DNA of 40,655 nucleotides from an uncultured Prevotellaceae bacterium (GCA_902801155.1 CADCHG010000036.1:1-40655), one strand, 5' to 3'. Positions 1 to 8,039 are shown, counted from the first letter of the stretch. Notes: a model not told the origin generated them from the sequence alone. Translations and numbers: made by a program.

Positions 1-184
1 ATGTAATGTTCAGTTCATTTTCTATCACAAGAATGATCAGGACAAGGATGTCATTTTCAAGATACTCCATAATGAGGATGAGGCTGTGCTTCCTGACCTG
101 AAGCCTGTTCAGGGATGCTATTACAAGTGGAGCGACTTCAAGGAGTTCTTCCTGAAGAAGCTAAACGACTACGAGAAGAAGTAG
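1..184 (+). CDS. Histidine-type phosphatase, C-terminal end (partial)
   Basis: The window opens inside this gene; 61 codons including the TAG stop remain. The frame starts at base 2 and reads CNVQFIFYHKNDQDKD, the same as the C-terminal part of the next gene. Bases 1-72 are identical to 1376-1447. The two copies then differ: this one keeps an 18-residue stretch, beginning NEDEAVLPDL, between ILH and KWSDF that the next copy lacks. It is therefore the end of a tandem paralogue of the histidine acid phosphatase at 258-1505, probably also exported. The catalytic part lies outside the window, so activity cannot be judged. Confidence 0.85.
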   Translation, partial: CNVQFIFYHKNDQDKDVIFKILHNEDEAVLPDLKPVQGCYYKWSDFKEFFLKKLNDYEKK

Positions 185-257
185 TCGATTCTCAAGTCTC
201 GTTAATCCCACTTGTATGGAGTATAAGTAAATCGTTCTCAAATTAAATAATGACATC

Positions 258-1505
258 GTGGTGAAACTCTGTACAAAGCTTTTGGTATCAGCCTTTGCGC
301 TGTGTATGTCTGTTGCAGTTTCGGCACAGCAGGCACGTGAGGATTTCCGTAAGGATATCAACCTATCAGCTTCAGGCTATAAGGCATATCCCGGTCCTCA
401 GAAGGCTCTTACTCCGGCACCTGCGGGCTATACTCCATATTATATCAGCCACTATGGTCGTCATGGTTCTCGCTATCTCCTTGGTGCCAGAGACTATGAC
501 ATGCCATATAATGCACTCAAGAAACTTGCAGATGCTGGTATGCTGACCGAGAAGGGACTTGAGGTGCTCGACAAGGTTGGGCAGATACGCGAGGAGGCTA
601 GAGGTCGTGACGGAGAACTTACTCAGCTTGGTGCAGAGCAGCATCGCGGTATTGCAAAGCGTATGTACGAGAGATTCCCGGAGGTTTTCAAGGGCAAGAC
701 TAATATAGATGCAAAGTCAACTCAGGTGATACGTTGCATTCTCTCTATGGAGAACGCTCTCTTGCAGTTTGCCACGATGAATCCAGAACTGAATATCACT
801 CATGATGCAAGCCGTCATGATCTGTATTACATGAACTACAAGGATTCTGTTCTTATTGCCTTGAGAAATGAAGCTCCGAAAGCGCAGGAGTTCAGGGACT
901 TTAGTCAGAAGCACAGAACAGGTGATCGCATTATTGATTTGCTTTTCAAGGACAAGGAATTCCTAAAGGAGAACAAGATTAGCGGTCATTTCCTTGTGGA
1001 GAAGATTTTTGAACTGGCTTCAAATATTCAGAGCACGGAGCTTCGCCATAAGTTCAATATGTATGATCTCTTCAATGAGGATGAGATATACGATTTATGG
1101 GCTGGTAGCAATGCTTGGTGGTATGTGAGTTATGGCAACTCTCCATTGAGCGGAGGCATACAGGGCTATTCGCAGCGTAATCTTGTCAGAAAGATTATCT
1201 CCGAGGCAGATTCTTGTCTTGCCCTCCCGCATCCTGGAGCAACGCTTCGCTATGGTCATGACACTATGGTTATGCCTCTCGTCTGCCTTCTTAACCTAAA
1301 CGGTTATGGCAAGCAGATGCCTCTTGAGGACCTTGACAAGAATGGTTGGCTCAATTACCGCATATTCCCAATGGCATGTAATGTTCAGTTCATTTTCTAT
1401 CACAAGAATGATCAGGACAAGGATGTCATTTTCAAGATACTCCATAAGTGGAGCGATTTCTGGGAGTTCTTCCTGAATAAGATTAACGATTACGAGAAGA
1501 AATAA
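258..1505 (+). CDS. Secreted histidine-type (acid/phytase-like) phosphatase
   Basis: Predicted phosphomonoesterase of the histidine acid phosphatase branch (clade 2, which includes phytases and multiple inositol-polyphosphate phosphatases). The N-terminus has a signal peptide ending near VAVSAQQ. The catalytic motif RHGSR lies in HYGRHGSRYL near residue 70, and the acid/base motif is RYGHDTMVMPL near residue 335. At about 415 residues it is normal for the family. The start is GTG (258 or 261), unusual for this group; the only nearby ATG (250) is out of frame and meets TGA after four codons. It follows a paralogue by 73 bp with a 72-bp identical 3' block and has lost 18 codons relative to that copy. 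The natural substrate is unknown. Confidence 0.85.
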   Translation: MVKLCTKLLVSAFALCMSVAVSAQQAREDFRKDINLSASGYKAYPGPQKALTPAPAGYTPYYISHYGRHGSRYLLGARDYDMPYNALKKLADAGMLTEKGLEVLDKVGQIREEARGRDGELTQLGAEQHRGIAKRMYERFPEVFKGKTNIDAKSTQVIRCILSMENALLQFATMNPELNITHDASRHDLYYMNYKDSVLIALRNEAPKAQEFRDFSQKHRTGDRIIDLLFKDKEFLKENKISGHFLVEKIFELASNIQSTELRHKFNMYDLFNEDEIYDLWAGSNAWWYVSYGNSPLSGGIQGYSQRNLVRKIISEADSCLALPHPGATLRYGHDTMVMPLVCLLNLNGYGKQMPLEDLDKNGWLNYRIFPMACNVQFIFYHKNDQDKDVIFKILHKWSDFWEFFLNKINDYEKK

Positions 1506-1507
1506 TA

Positions 1508-1535
1508 AAGCCCCTCGGGGAGCTGGGGAGGCTTG
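1508..1535 (+). repeat. G/C-rich hairpin spacer element (copy 1)
   Basis: A short C-rich arm, AAGCCCCTC, is followed by GGGGAGCTGGGGAGGCTT. The outer AAGCC and GGCTT ends can pair. It fills the junction between the phosphatase and miaB and ends 8 nt before the miaB ATG. Similar elements lie at 6262-6298, 16802-16833 and 18328-18378. It may be a dispersed intergenic repeat; grouping the four is my reading by eye. Confidence 0.45.
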
Positions 1536-1542
1536 AACTAAT

Positions 1543-2874
1543 ATGAAGAAACTATTTATAGAAACATACGGATGTCAGATGAATGTTGCTGACTCAGAGG
1601 TTGTTGCCTCAGTTATGCAGATGGCTGGCTATGAAACAGTAGAAGATATTGAAGAGGCTGATGCGGTGTTCCTTAACACTTGCTCAGTACGTGAAAATGC
1701 AGAGAACAAGATATATCATCGCTTGGAGGCTCTGCATAACATAAACAAGAACAAAGGTAAGAAAGTGATACTTGGCGTGCTTGGCTGTATGGCTGAGCGC
1801 GTCAAGGATGACCTTATTGAGAATCATCACGCAAATCTTGTTGCGGGACCTGATTCTTATATGTCGTTGCCCGACCTTATCGCACAATGTGAGCTTGGAC
1901 AGAACGCTATTGATACTAACCTCTCTTTGACCGAGACATATCGTGACGTGCTTCCAAAGCGTGCTCATGGAATGAAGATTTCGGGTTTTGTCAGTATCAT
2001 GCGTGGCTGTAATAATTTCTGCCACTATTGTATCGTGCCTTATACCCGTGGTCGTGAGCGTTCAAGGGATATCGATAGCATTCTGAAGGAATGTGTAGAT
2101 CTCAGGGACAGAGGCTACAAGGAACTTACTCTTCTTGGTCAGAACGTGAACTCTTATAAGTTCCCGAAGGAAGGCTCTGACGAGTTTATTCTTTTCCCGG
2201 AACTGCTCAGAAGGGTTGCTGAGGCTGTTCCTGAGATGAGGGTAAGGTTTACCACCTCCCATCCAAAGGATATGAGCGACGATACCCTTCAGGTGATAGC
2301 CGATATGCCTAATGTCTGCAAGCATATCCATCTGCCTGTGCAGAGCGGTAGTGGCAGGATTCTGAAACTGATGAACAGAAAATATACCCGTGAGTGGTAT
2401 CTTAGCAGGGTAGAGGCTATCAAGCGCATAGTGCCTGATTGTGCCATTACGACAGATATTTTCGTTGGATATCACTCAGAGACGGAAGAGGATCACCAGA
2501 TGTCACTCTCTCTTATGAGAGAGGTGGGATATGCCAGCGCTTTTATGTTCAAATACTCAGAACGTCCGGGCACATACGCTTCAAAGCATCTTCCTGACGA
2601 TATTCCGGAGGATGTAAAGATTCGTAGGCTTAATGAGATGATAGCCCTTCAGAATGAGCTTTCAGCAGCCAACTACAAGCTTGATGAGGGTAAGGAGTTT
2701 GATGTCCTTGTAGAGAACTATAGCAAGCGAAGCCGAGAACAGCTTTGCGGACGCACCGAGCAGAATAAGATGGTGGTATTTGATAAAGGTAATCACCATA
2801 TCGGCGAAACCGTTAGGGTAAGGATTACAAGAAGCACCTCCGCTACCTTGTTTGGTGAAGAGGTGAAGGCATAG
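1543..2874 (+). CDS. miaB: tRNA-2-methylthio-N6-dimethylallyladenosine synthase MiaB
   Basis: Radical-SAM methylthiotransferase that converts i6A37 to ms2i6A37 in tRNAs reading UNN codons. The 443-residue protein has the full architecture. The N-terminal UPF0004 domain carries its three cluster cysteines (ETYGCQMN, NTCSVREN, GVLGCMAE). The radical-SAM motif is CNNFCHYC near residue 157. A C-terminal TRAM domain begins near residue 385. The start MKKLFIETYGCQMN is the family's usual N-terminus. It probably shares a transcript with the phosphatase upstream, 37 bp away. The adjacent phosphatase gives no functional link. Confidence 0.97.
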   Translation: MKKLFIETYGCQMNVADSEVVASVMQMAGYETVEDIEEADAVFLNTCSVRENAENKIYHRLEALHNINKNKGKKVILGVLGCMAERVKDDLIENHHANLVAGPDSYMSLPDLIAQCELGQNAIDTNLSLTETYRDVLPKRAHGMKISGFVSIMRGCNNFCHYCIVPYTRGRERSRDIDSILKECVDLRDRGYKELTLLGQNVNSYKFPKEGSDEFILFPELLRRVAEAVPEMRVRFTTSHPKDMSDDTLQVIADMPNVCKHIHLPVQSGSGRILKLMNRKYTREWYLSRVEAIKRIVPDCAITTDIFVGYHSETEEDHQMSLSLMREVGYASAFMFKYSERPGTYASKHLPDDIPEDVKIRRLNEMIALQNELSAANYKLDEGKEFDVLVENYSKRSREQLCGRTEQNKMVVFDKGNHHIGETVRVRITRSTSATLFGEEVKA

Positions 2875-3014
2875 GTACTAATTCAAAAAATCGACAATAT
2901 TTCATTCCCACACCTTCAATGATTCCTTGTGAATGTCTTGGCGGTGTGGGATTTTTGTTTCCATTCCTTATTGATTTTTCATCCAAGGAATTCGGTATTT
3001 CCTATGTAACAAAC

Positions 3015-3135
3015 TCCGCCATTTTTCCGCTTTTCCTCTTAGGATGCTCCATCGATACTCCATCGATAGTCCATCGTTTCGATGGAGAAACGATGGAGAA
3101 TCGATGGACCACTGATGGAGTATCATCGGAGGAAT
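3015..3135. repeat. 11-bp periodic palindromic array A
   Basis: Eleven consecutive 11-bp units can be laid out from 3015. The clearest are TCCATCGATAC, TCCATCGATAG and TCCATCGTTTC (3048-3080), followed by the reverse orientation GATGGAGAAAC, GATGGAGAATC, GATGGACCACT and GATGGAGTATC (3081-3124). The orientation flips at about 3080, so the two halves can fold on each other. The upstream units TCCGCCATTTT, TCCGCTTTTCC and TCTTAGGATGC keep the same phase. Array B shares this flank (TCCGCT...TCTTAGGAT), so A and B are related copies. No coding role is seen. Confidence 0.8.
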
Positions 3136-3331
3136 AATGATGTTTCTGTCTTTGCATGCCGAATGGATATTGACGAGAAAATGCATAAATATGGTAATTT
3201 CTTAAGATTTATACGCAAACGTTTGTTTGTTTTGGACGCGAAACATGATCAAACGTTTAAAATAGGTTAAAAATGGGGGGGGGTAATTGCAAAAATGTAT
3301 TATATTTCGATTACTATTGAGAAATTTTTCA

Positions 3332-3339
3332 TAATTTTG
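3332..3339 (+). promoter_or_regulatory. Possible Bacteroidales -7 box (TAATTTTG)
   Basis: It matches TAnnTTTG but has no TTTG box at the expected distance upstream. It lies about 330 bp before the secreted protein gene at 3669. It could drive that gene with a long leader, or be chance in AT-rich DNA. Confidence 0.3.
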
Positions 3340-3668
3340 CATTGTTGCATTGCGATACATACGTATTCACACAGAAGAATATATGAAGACGGATTACGAG
3401 ACAGATTATAACAATATCTCTATTATTCATCTTATTTGTCCTTAGTGTTAAAGCTCTGTTATGATATGTGCTGTTTCATAAAGAAATGCAGAGGATTCCT
3501 ATTGCTCCTATCGTTGTTGGTGGGGATATCCTTTAGGTTTCTTTCATATTCAGAGTGAATGACGAATTTTAATTGCTATTATTACCACCAGAGGGGGATA
3601 TCCGCGCCTCTTTGGTTTTGGCGAAATACAAATTCTGCGGACACAAATTTAATAATAAAACCTATAAA

Positions 3669-4925
3669 ATGAAAAAATTTTTACTTTTATTATCATGTTG
3701 TTTTGCAACATGGTGTAGTGTGCAAGCTGGCTTGAAGGCAAGTGCTTCAAGTAGCGAAATGTCTAGTGCGGAAAGTCGCATGATGTTGAATTCGGCTTAT
3801 GCTTATGGTCAGAGTTCGGGTCAAATAAGATCAGCTGCTTACGACAAAAACAGCAACACAATGTTTGTAACATATTCACTAAGCGGCGCTTCTAGGGCAA
3901 AGCTACGTTTGTTACAAACTCGTACAGGAGCTGAAGTTGCTGAATATTCTTTAAGTGTGAATGCAACTTCAACAACGTTTAGGGTTTATACTAAATCGGA
4001 TAAAAATTATTATGGTAGCTATCTGTATATTGATGAAGGGCTATATGTACTACTTCTTGAGGTGGACGGCGTTGTTCGTTCTAACATGAATGTAACAATC
4101 ACAGCAAGTGGAAAAATTAATAGTTTGTCACCTAGTCTTGATAATAAAAAGCTTACAGTTAATTATACTATAGAACATGCTTCTACTTACAGTAGAACGC
4201 TAAGAATATCTGATGATAAGAAGACTAGGATATCGCTTCCATATCCAAATACTACCAATAGCTATACATTTGACTCTTCTAATTTGACACCTGGTAAAAC
4301 TTATACTTTTCAATTGTTTTCTGGCGATAATCTGTTAGACACTAAGACATACACAATGCCTGTGCCAACTGCAGAAATGGCCATTTCATATGTACCAGAT
4401 AATAAAACGTATTCAGGTACTACATTACACTCTTTCACAGTAGATTATAAGCTGAAGTATGCTAGGAAGCCTACGTTATGTTTATATCAAGGTGGAAATT
4501 TAATAAAGAGTATGGCAATTGCTAATTCAAGTGCAAACAAAACGATTACAATTGATAATGCCGTAGACCCAGATAATTATTATCAAGTAAGTATATGTGA
4601 AAATGGAAAAGCCCTGACATCAATGCAGCTGGATACCCATAGACCTGCTCCTGCTGCTACTAAGATACAAGAAATAAGGTTCGAAAATGGTAATAGGTTC
4701 TGGATTAAATTCGGTGTTGGGAATCCTGGAGTAAATGTTGTATTTAAGCTTATTTCTACAAACACAGGAAATAGCTATGATTACAATTGGGGATATTGTA
4801 CGCAAAGTGAGAGTGATTATTATATGTATTTGCCATCGACTGATTGTCGCCCTGGTATTTATGTAGTATGTCTTATGATAAATGGTCAAATGAGAGATAC
4901 CAAGCAAATATATATTGCAAAATAG
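3669..4925 (+). CDS. Secreted protein with tandem beta-sandwich-like repeats
   Basis: The 418-residue protein has a clear signal peptide (MKKFLLLLSCCFATWCSVQA), which sets the start at 3669 rather than at the ATG 96 nt upstream. The mature part is rich in Ser, Thr, Tyr and Asn. It shows about four units of roughly 90 residues, each ending in a similar strand pattern: EGLYVLLLEVDG, GKTYTFQLFSGD, DNYYQVSICENG and PGIYVVCLMING. This suggests Ig- or fibronectin-like domains. The last unit ends in MRDTKQIYIAK and loosely resembles a type IX secretion C-terminal signal, but each internal repeat looks alike, so that is uncertain. No enzymatic motif is seen and the family is not recognised. Confidence 0.7.
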   Translation: MKKFLLLLSCCFATWCSVQAGLKASASSSEMSSAESRMMLNSAYAYGQSSGQIRSAAYDKNSNTMFVTYSLSGASRAKLRLLQTRTGAEVAEYSLSVNATSTTFRVYTKSDKNYYGSYLYIDEGLYVLLLEVDGVVRSNMNVTITASGKINSLSPSLDNKKLTVNYTIEHASTYSRTLRISDDKKTRISLPYPNTTNSYTFDSSNLTPGKTYTFQLFSGDNLLDTKTYTMPVPTAEMAISYVPDNKTYSGTTLHSFTVDYKLKYARKPTLCLYQGGNLIKSMAIANSSANKTITIDNAVDPDNYYQVSICENGKALTSMQLDTHRPAPAATKIQEIRFENGNRFWIKFGVGNPGVNVVFKLISTNTGNSYDYNWGYCTQSESDYYMYLPSTDCRPGIYVVCLMINGQMRDTKQIYIAK

Positions 4926-4954
4926 TAAAAAGTCCTAAGTGATATTTTAATTAT

Positions 4955-4995
4955 TGTGGCACAATCTATTTTATTATAGGTTGTGCCACATTTTT
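4955..4995 (+). terminator. Rho-independent terminator after the secreted protein gene
   Basis: Arms TGTGGCACAATCTAT (4955-4969) and ATAGGTTGTGCCACA (4976-4990) pair over 15 bp with one G-T wobble and a 6-nt loop, followed by TTTTTAT. It begins 30 bp after the stop codon. Confidence 0.85.
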
Positions 4996-5022
4996 ATGTC
5001 CAGTTTATGTCCAGACTTTCTG

Positions 5023-5114
5023 CCGTTCTTCCGCTCTTTCTCTTAGGATATTCCATAGATGCTCCATAGTTTTGATGGACTACTGATGGAGAAAGCCAGA
5101 AGGAACAAGAACGG
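5023..5114. repeat. 11-bp periodic palindromic array B
   Basis: The 11-bp units in phase are TCCGCTCTTTC (5030), TCTTAGGATAT (5041), TCCATAGATGC (5052), TCCATAGTTTT (5063), GATGGACTACT (5074) and GATGGAGAAAG (5085). The orientation flips at about 5073. The outer ends also pair: CCGTTCTT (5023-5030) with AAGAACGG (5107-5114). It shares the TCCGCT and TCTTAGGAT units with array A. It lies between the converging secreted protein and FKBP genes. Confidence 0.75.
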
Positions 5115-5129
5115 AAAAACACAAAAAAT

Positions 5130-5183
5130 AAGAAGTAAAAAGTACTATCGCGAAAGGTCGTGATTGTGTACTTTTTACTTCTT
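5130..5183. terminator. Bidirectional hairpin terminator
   Basis: A perfect 16-bp stem: AAGAAGTAAAAAGTAC (5130-5145) with its complement at 5168-5183. Each side is flanked by A- or T-rich DNA. It sits 30 bp beyond the stop of the minus-strand FKBP cluster and probably ends that transcript. Confidence 0.8.
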
Positions 5184-5213
5184 TCCTTTTATTTTTATTT
5201 CCGAAAAAAAGAT

Positions 5214-6197
5214 TTACTTCTTCTTTGCAACCTTCTTTGGAGCAGCCTTAACAGGTGCTGGCTTTGCAGGTTCTGCAGGCTTCTCTGGCTCCAAGCCCTC
5301 TATGCCTACGAGTTCTACCTTGAAGATGAGCATTGAGTAAGGCTTGATCTTGCCCTGATCAGCATCGCCATAGGCAAGCTCGTAAGGGATGTAAAGCTCC
5401 CAAGTAGAGCCTACAGGCATCATGGTGAGAGCCTCTGTCCAACCCTTGATAACCTGATTGCAACGGAACTTGGTGATTGGGTCGCTACGCTTGTATGAAG
5501 AGTCGAAAACTGTTCCGTCGAGGAGCTTGCCCTCATACTTTACCTTTACTTCCTGAGATGCTGTAGGGATAGGACCTGTTCCCTTTGTCAGAATCTTGTA
5601 CTGAAGACCTGAAGGAGTAGTCACAACGCCTTCTTTCTTGGCATTCTCTGCAAGGAATTTCTTACCAGCCTCGCGGTTAGCTCCGTAGAGTCTTTCCTGC
5701 TTAGCTTCGTGGTTTGCCTTCATGCGAGCCTCGAAATAGCTTGCAGAAGTCTGCTGATTATAGATAGAGGTGTCTTTCTTGAGAGCTGCAACGAAACCCT
5801 CAACGAATTTCTCGCGTACGAGAGACTCTGGTGAGCCCTTGAGCTCGTTCTCGATGCCAGGGAACAAGCGTTCCTTTAGCATCTTTGCAATCTCGATACC
5901 GGCGGCATGGGCATTGTAGCTTGGGTCTTCGGTCTTATTCATTGCCTCTTTGAAACCTGCGATGAAGTCAGCCATATAGGCTGTATCAACCTTCAGCTGG
6001 CTTGTGAGGTAAGGAATAAGTCCGTTTGTCTGAGACATACCTGCAGCATAGCTTAGTGTGTCGTTGCTGTTGGCAAGAACTGTACGCTCAGGAGCAGCAG
6101 CAGGAGTAGCGATTTTTTTCTTTTTGTCATTAGCAGCGATGGTGAGCATTGAAAAGCTCACCATCATTGTTATTGCTATAAAAAAAGTTTTTTTCAT
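5214..6197 (-). CDS. Exported FKBP-type peptidyl-prolyl isomerase (FkpA/Mip-like)
   Basis: Catalyses proline cis-trans isomerisation during folding in the periplasm or envelope. It has a signal peptide (MKKTFFIAITMMVSFSMLTIAA), a Lys-rich stretch, a helical Mip-like N-terminal domain (about 40-190), and an FKBP domain (about 205-300). The FKBP domain has YEGKLLDGTVFDSS, VIKGWTEAL and ELAYGDADQGKIKPYSMLIF, covering the usual Tyr, Phe-Asp, Val-Ile-Trp and Tyr pocket residues. The C-terminus is an unusual Ala-Pro-Lys tail of about 25 residues ending KKVAKKK. It is third in a minus-strand run of three paralogues, 101 bp after the second. Confidence 0.92.
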   Translation of the reverse strand: MKKTFFIAITMMVSFSMLTIAANDKKKKIATPAAAPERTVLANSNDTLSYAAGMSQTNGLIPYLTSQLKVDTAYMADFIAGFKEAMNKTEDPSYNAHAAGIEIAKMLKERLFPGIENELKGSPESLVREKFVEGFVAALKKDTSIYNQQTSASYFEARMKANHEAKQERLYGANREAGKKFLAENAKKEGVVTTPSGLQYKILTKGTGPIPTASQEVKVKYEGKLLDGTVFDSSYKRSDPITKFRCNQVIKGWTEALTMMPVGSTWELYIPYELAYGDADQGKIKPYSMLIFKVELVGIEGLEPEKPAEPAKPAPVKAAPKKVAKKK

Positions 6198-6261
6198 TTC
6201 TAAAGATATTAAGAAATTATGAAGTTAAGAGCTTGGAACTCTAACCCCTAACCTCTAATCC

Positions 6262-6298
6262 CAAAGTCCCCCTATACAGGGGATTTAGAGGGGCTTAC
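6262..6298. repeat. G/C-rich hairpin spacer element (copy 2)
   Basis: AAGTCCCCC, TATA and CAGGGG form a hairpin, followed by GATTTAGAGGGGCTT. It abuts the stop codon of the 6299-7174 gene. On the other side is a CTAACCCCTAACCTCTAATC simple sequence at 6241-6260. It has the same layout as the elements at 1508, 16802 and 18328. Confidence 0.45.
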
Positions 6299-7174
6299 TT
6301 ATTTCTTGATGCTTATAAGCTCAATCTTGAAGATAAGTGCAGAGAAAGGCTTCAACTGACCTGTTGAGCGCTCGCCGTAAGCGAGTTCCTGTGGGATATA
6401 TACTTCCCAGATAGAACCTACAGGCATATGAACGAGAGCCTCTGTCCAACCCTTTATAACTCTGTTAGCAGGGAATGTTACAGGCTCCTTGCGATCGTAT
6501 GAAGAATCGAATACCTTTCCGTCGATGGTCTTGCCTTCGTAGTTAACTACAACAGTAGATGAATCTGCAGGAATCTCGCCAGAACCCTCCTTGATAACCT
6601 TATACTGAACGCCGCTTGGGAGAACCTTTACGCCTTCCTTCTTCGCATTCTCTGCAAGGAACTTCTCACCGGCAGCCTTGTTGTCGCCATACTGCTTCTC
6701 AGCCTCACGAGCCTTGATAGCCTGAACCTTTGCTTGTGCAATCTCGTTAGCCTGCTCTATGGTCATAATCTGGTTCTTGCCAGTAGTACCAGCGATGAAA
6801 CCAGCGAGGAAGTTCTTCATAGAAACGGTCTTTGTTGAGTCCTCGCCGAAGAGTTCGCGATTGAGGCCCTTGATCATCTGGTTAGAGATCTGCTGACCGA
6901 TCTGAATACCAGCATAGTATGCTGCAGTCTTCTTGTCGTCGCCAGCCTTTGCACCCTCGTTGAGACCCTTGATGAAAGCGTCCATGTAAGTGGTATCAAC
7001 ACCGAGTTGGTTAACGAGGTATTCCTTCAGACCCTGAGTCTGGCTCATACCGATGGTGTAGCTTACAGTGTCGATGTCGTTCTTGAGGTTAGCCTTGGGA
7101 CTGTTGCCGCAAGAAGAGAATGATGCAGCAAGTGCAGCGATAAGCGCGATTGCTGCGAAAGTGAATTTTTTCAT
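6299..7174 (-). CDS. FKBP-type peptidyl-prolyl isomerase, probable lipoprotein
   Basis: The 291-residue protein has a signal sequence ending AASFSSCGN, a relaxed lipobox with Cys near residue 22, so it is probably lipid-anchored in the envelope. The helical N-terminal domain contains SYTIGMSQTQGLKEYL, close to SYAAGMSQTNGLIPYL in the 5214-6197 paralogue. The FKBP domain (about 200-288) has YEGKTIDGKVFDSS, RVIKGWTEAL and ELAYGERSTGQLKPFSALIF. It is the middle gene of the cluster. The 93-bp gap upstream holds inverted ATCCGGA repeats (about 7218-7262), which could attenuate or stabilise the transcript. Confidence 0.92.
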   Translation of the reverse strand: MKKFTFAAIALIAALAASFSSCGNSPKANLKNDIDTVSYTIGMSQTQGLKEYLVNQLGVDTTYMDAFIKGLNEGAKAGDDKKTAAYYAGIQIGQQISNQMIKGLNRELFGEDSTKTVSMKNFLAGFIAGTTGKNQIMTIEQANEIAQAKVQAIKAREAEKQYGDNKAAGEKFLAENAKKEGVKVLPSGVQYKVIKEGSGEIPADSSTVVVNYEGKTIDGKVFDSSYDRKEPVTFPANRVIKGWTEALVHMPVGSIWEVYIPQELAYGERSTGQLKPFSALIFKIELISIKK

Positions 7175-7267
7175 TTTCTTTGTTTTTTATTTTAGTTATT
7201 TTCTAGTTATTCTGATTAGATCCGGATAGTCCGGATTTACTTGAATCTCCGGATTATCCGCCCCTCT

Positions 7268-7873
7268 TTACTTAACCTCAATAAGCTCAACGTCAAAGAT
7301 GAGGGCTGCGTATGGAGGGATAGAGCCTGCTGCACCAGCTTCGCCATATGCGAGGTGATAAGGGATGAAGAAGCGGTTCTTGCCACCTTCCTTCATGAGC
7401 TGAAGACCTTCTGTCCAACCTGCGATAACGCCATTGAGAGGGAATGCTGCTGGCTCGCCACGCTGTATGCTGCTGTCGAATACTGTGCCGTTGGTGAGGA
7501 AACCCTCGTAGTGGCAAACAACTGTATCGGTAGCCTTTGGCGAATTGCCAGTACCCTCTTTGAGTACTGTGTACTGAAGTCCTGAAGCTGTTGTGATTAC
7601 ACCGTCTTTCTTTGCGTTCTCTGCAAGGTAAGCCTCGCCTTCTGCCTTGAGCTTCTTGCCGGTCTCTGCCATAGCAGCACGTTGCTTAGCCTCCTGTTCC
7701 TGGAAGAATTTCTGTACAATCTTCTGTGAGTCAGCCATTGAAATCTTGAGTTCTGAATCGTTGAGCACATCCTTGATTGCCTGTGCGAAATCGTCGATGT
7801 TGAGACTCTCTGCGCCCATGCTCTTAAGCTGGGAACCGATGCCCAGTCCGAGGGCGTAGCTTACATTATCCAT
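7268..7873 (-). CDS. FKBP-type peptidyl-prolyl isomerase without signal peptide
   Basis: The 201-residue protein begins directly with the helical domain (MDNVSYALGLGIGSQL) and has no leader, so it is predicted to be cytoplasmic, unlike its two downstream paralogues. Its FKBP domain (about 110-200) has YEGFLTNGTVFDSS, GVIAGWTEGL, HLAYGEAGAAGSIPPYAALIF and a complete active-site pattern. It is first in the minus-strand cluster and lies 45 nt from a TAACTTTG promoter box. The start agrees with that box and with the homologous SYxxGM/L segment of the other two. Confidence 0.92.
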   Translation of the reverse strand: MDNVSYALGLGIGSQLKSMGAESLNIDDFAQAIKDVLNDSELKISMADSQKIVQKFFQEQEAKQRAAMAETGKKLKAEGEAYLAENAKKDGVITTASGLQYTVLKEGTGNSPKATDTVVCHYEGFLTNGTVFDSSIQRGEPAAFPLNGVIAGWTEGLQLMKEGGKNRFFIPYHLAYGEAGAAGSIPPYAALIFDVELIEVK

Positions 7874-7917
7874 GTGAATTTTAATCGTTTTTTGTGGAAA
7901 AATATTTAATCAAGGTG

Positions 7918-7925
7918 CAAAGTTA
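7918..7925 (-). promoter_or_regulatory. Promoter -7 box of the FKBP cluster (TAACTTTG)
   Basis: A perfect TAnnTTTG box on the minus strand, 45 nt upstream of the first FKBP ATG. No strong TTTG -33 box is seen. It lies back to back with the sirtuin promoter. Confidence 0.65.
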
Positions 7926-7969
7926 ACATTTTTCTCCGATTACTTTAGTGTATTTCCGAAAAAAATTAC

Positions 7970-7977
7970 TATTTTTG
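7970..7977 (+). promoter_or_regulatory. Promoter -7 box of the sirtuin-aroQ operon (TATTTTTG)
   Basis: It matches TAnnTTTG, 62 nt before the sirtuin ATG, in the 166-bp divergent region. The -33 box is weak. Confidence 0.5.
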
Positions 7978-8039
7978 TGCATTGTTAAGAATTAACGTCC
8001 GATATTAGGCAATAAAACAACGTAAAAACTATTGAAATT

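Larger units (their letters stand above)
2875..3668. other. Long intergenic region, no convincing gene
   Basis: About 790 bp between miaB and a secreted protein. It holds the 11-bp array at 3015-3135, a run of nine G at 3275-3283 and a TAATTTTG box at 3332-3339. Two very short frames are visible: 3383-3445 (begins MKTDYETDYN, ends at TAG) and 3466-3558 (30 residues with a hydrophobic core after KKCRG, like a signal peptide). Neither is long enough to call. They could be remnants of a lost gene or chance. Longer frames that cross the array have repetitive translations and look spurious. Confidence 0.5.

Noticed and set aside
2919-3270. Several overlapping small frames on both strands
   Set aside because: Their codons are made by the 11-bp array; translations such as repeated HRFDGE and MENRW segments are products of the repeat, not of a gene.
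4850-4925. A definite type IX secretion signal on the secreted repeat protein
   Set aside because: The terminal GIYVVCLMINGQ pattern is like the signal, but the internal repeats end the same way, so it may just be the last repeat.
7241-7585. A 114-codon plus-strand frame
   Set aside because: It is antisense to the leaderless FKBP gene, which has full family motifs.
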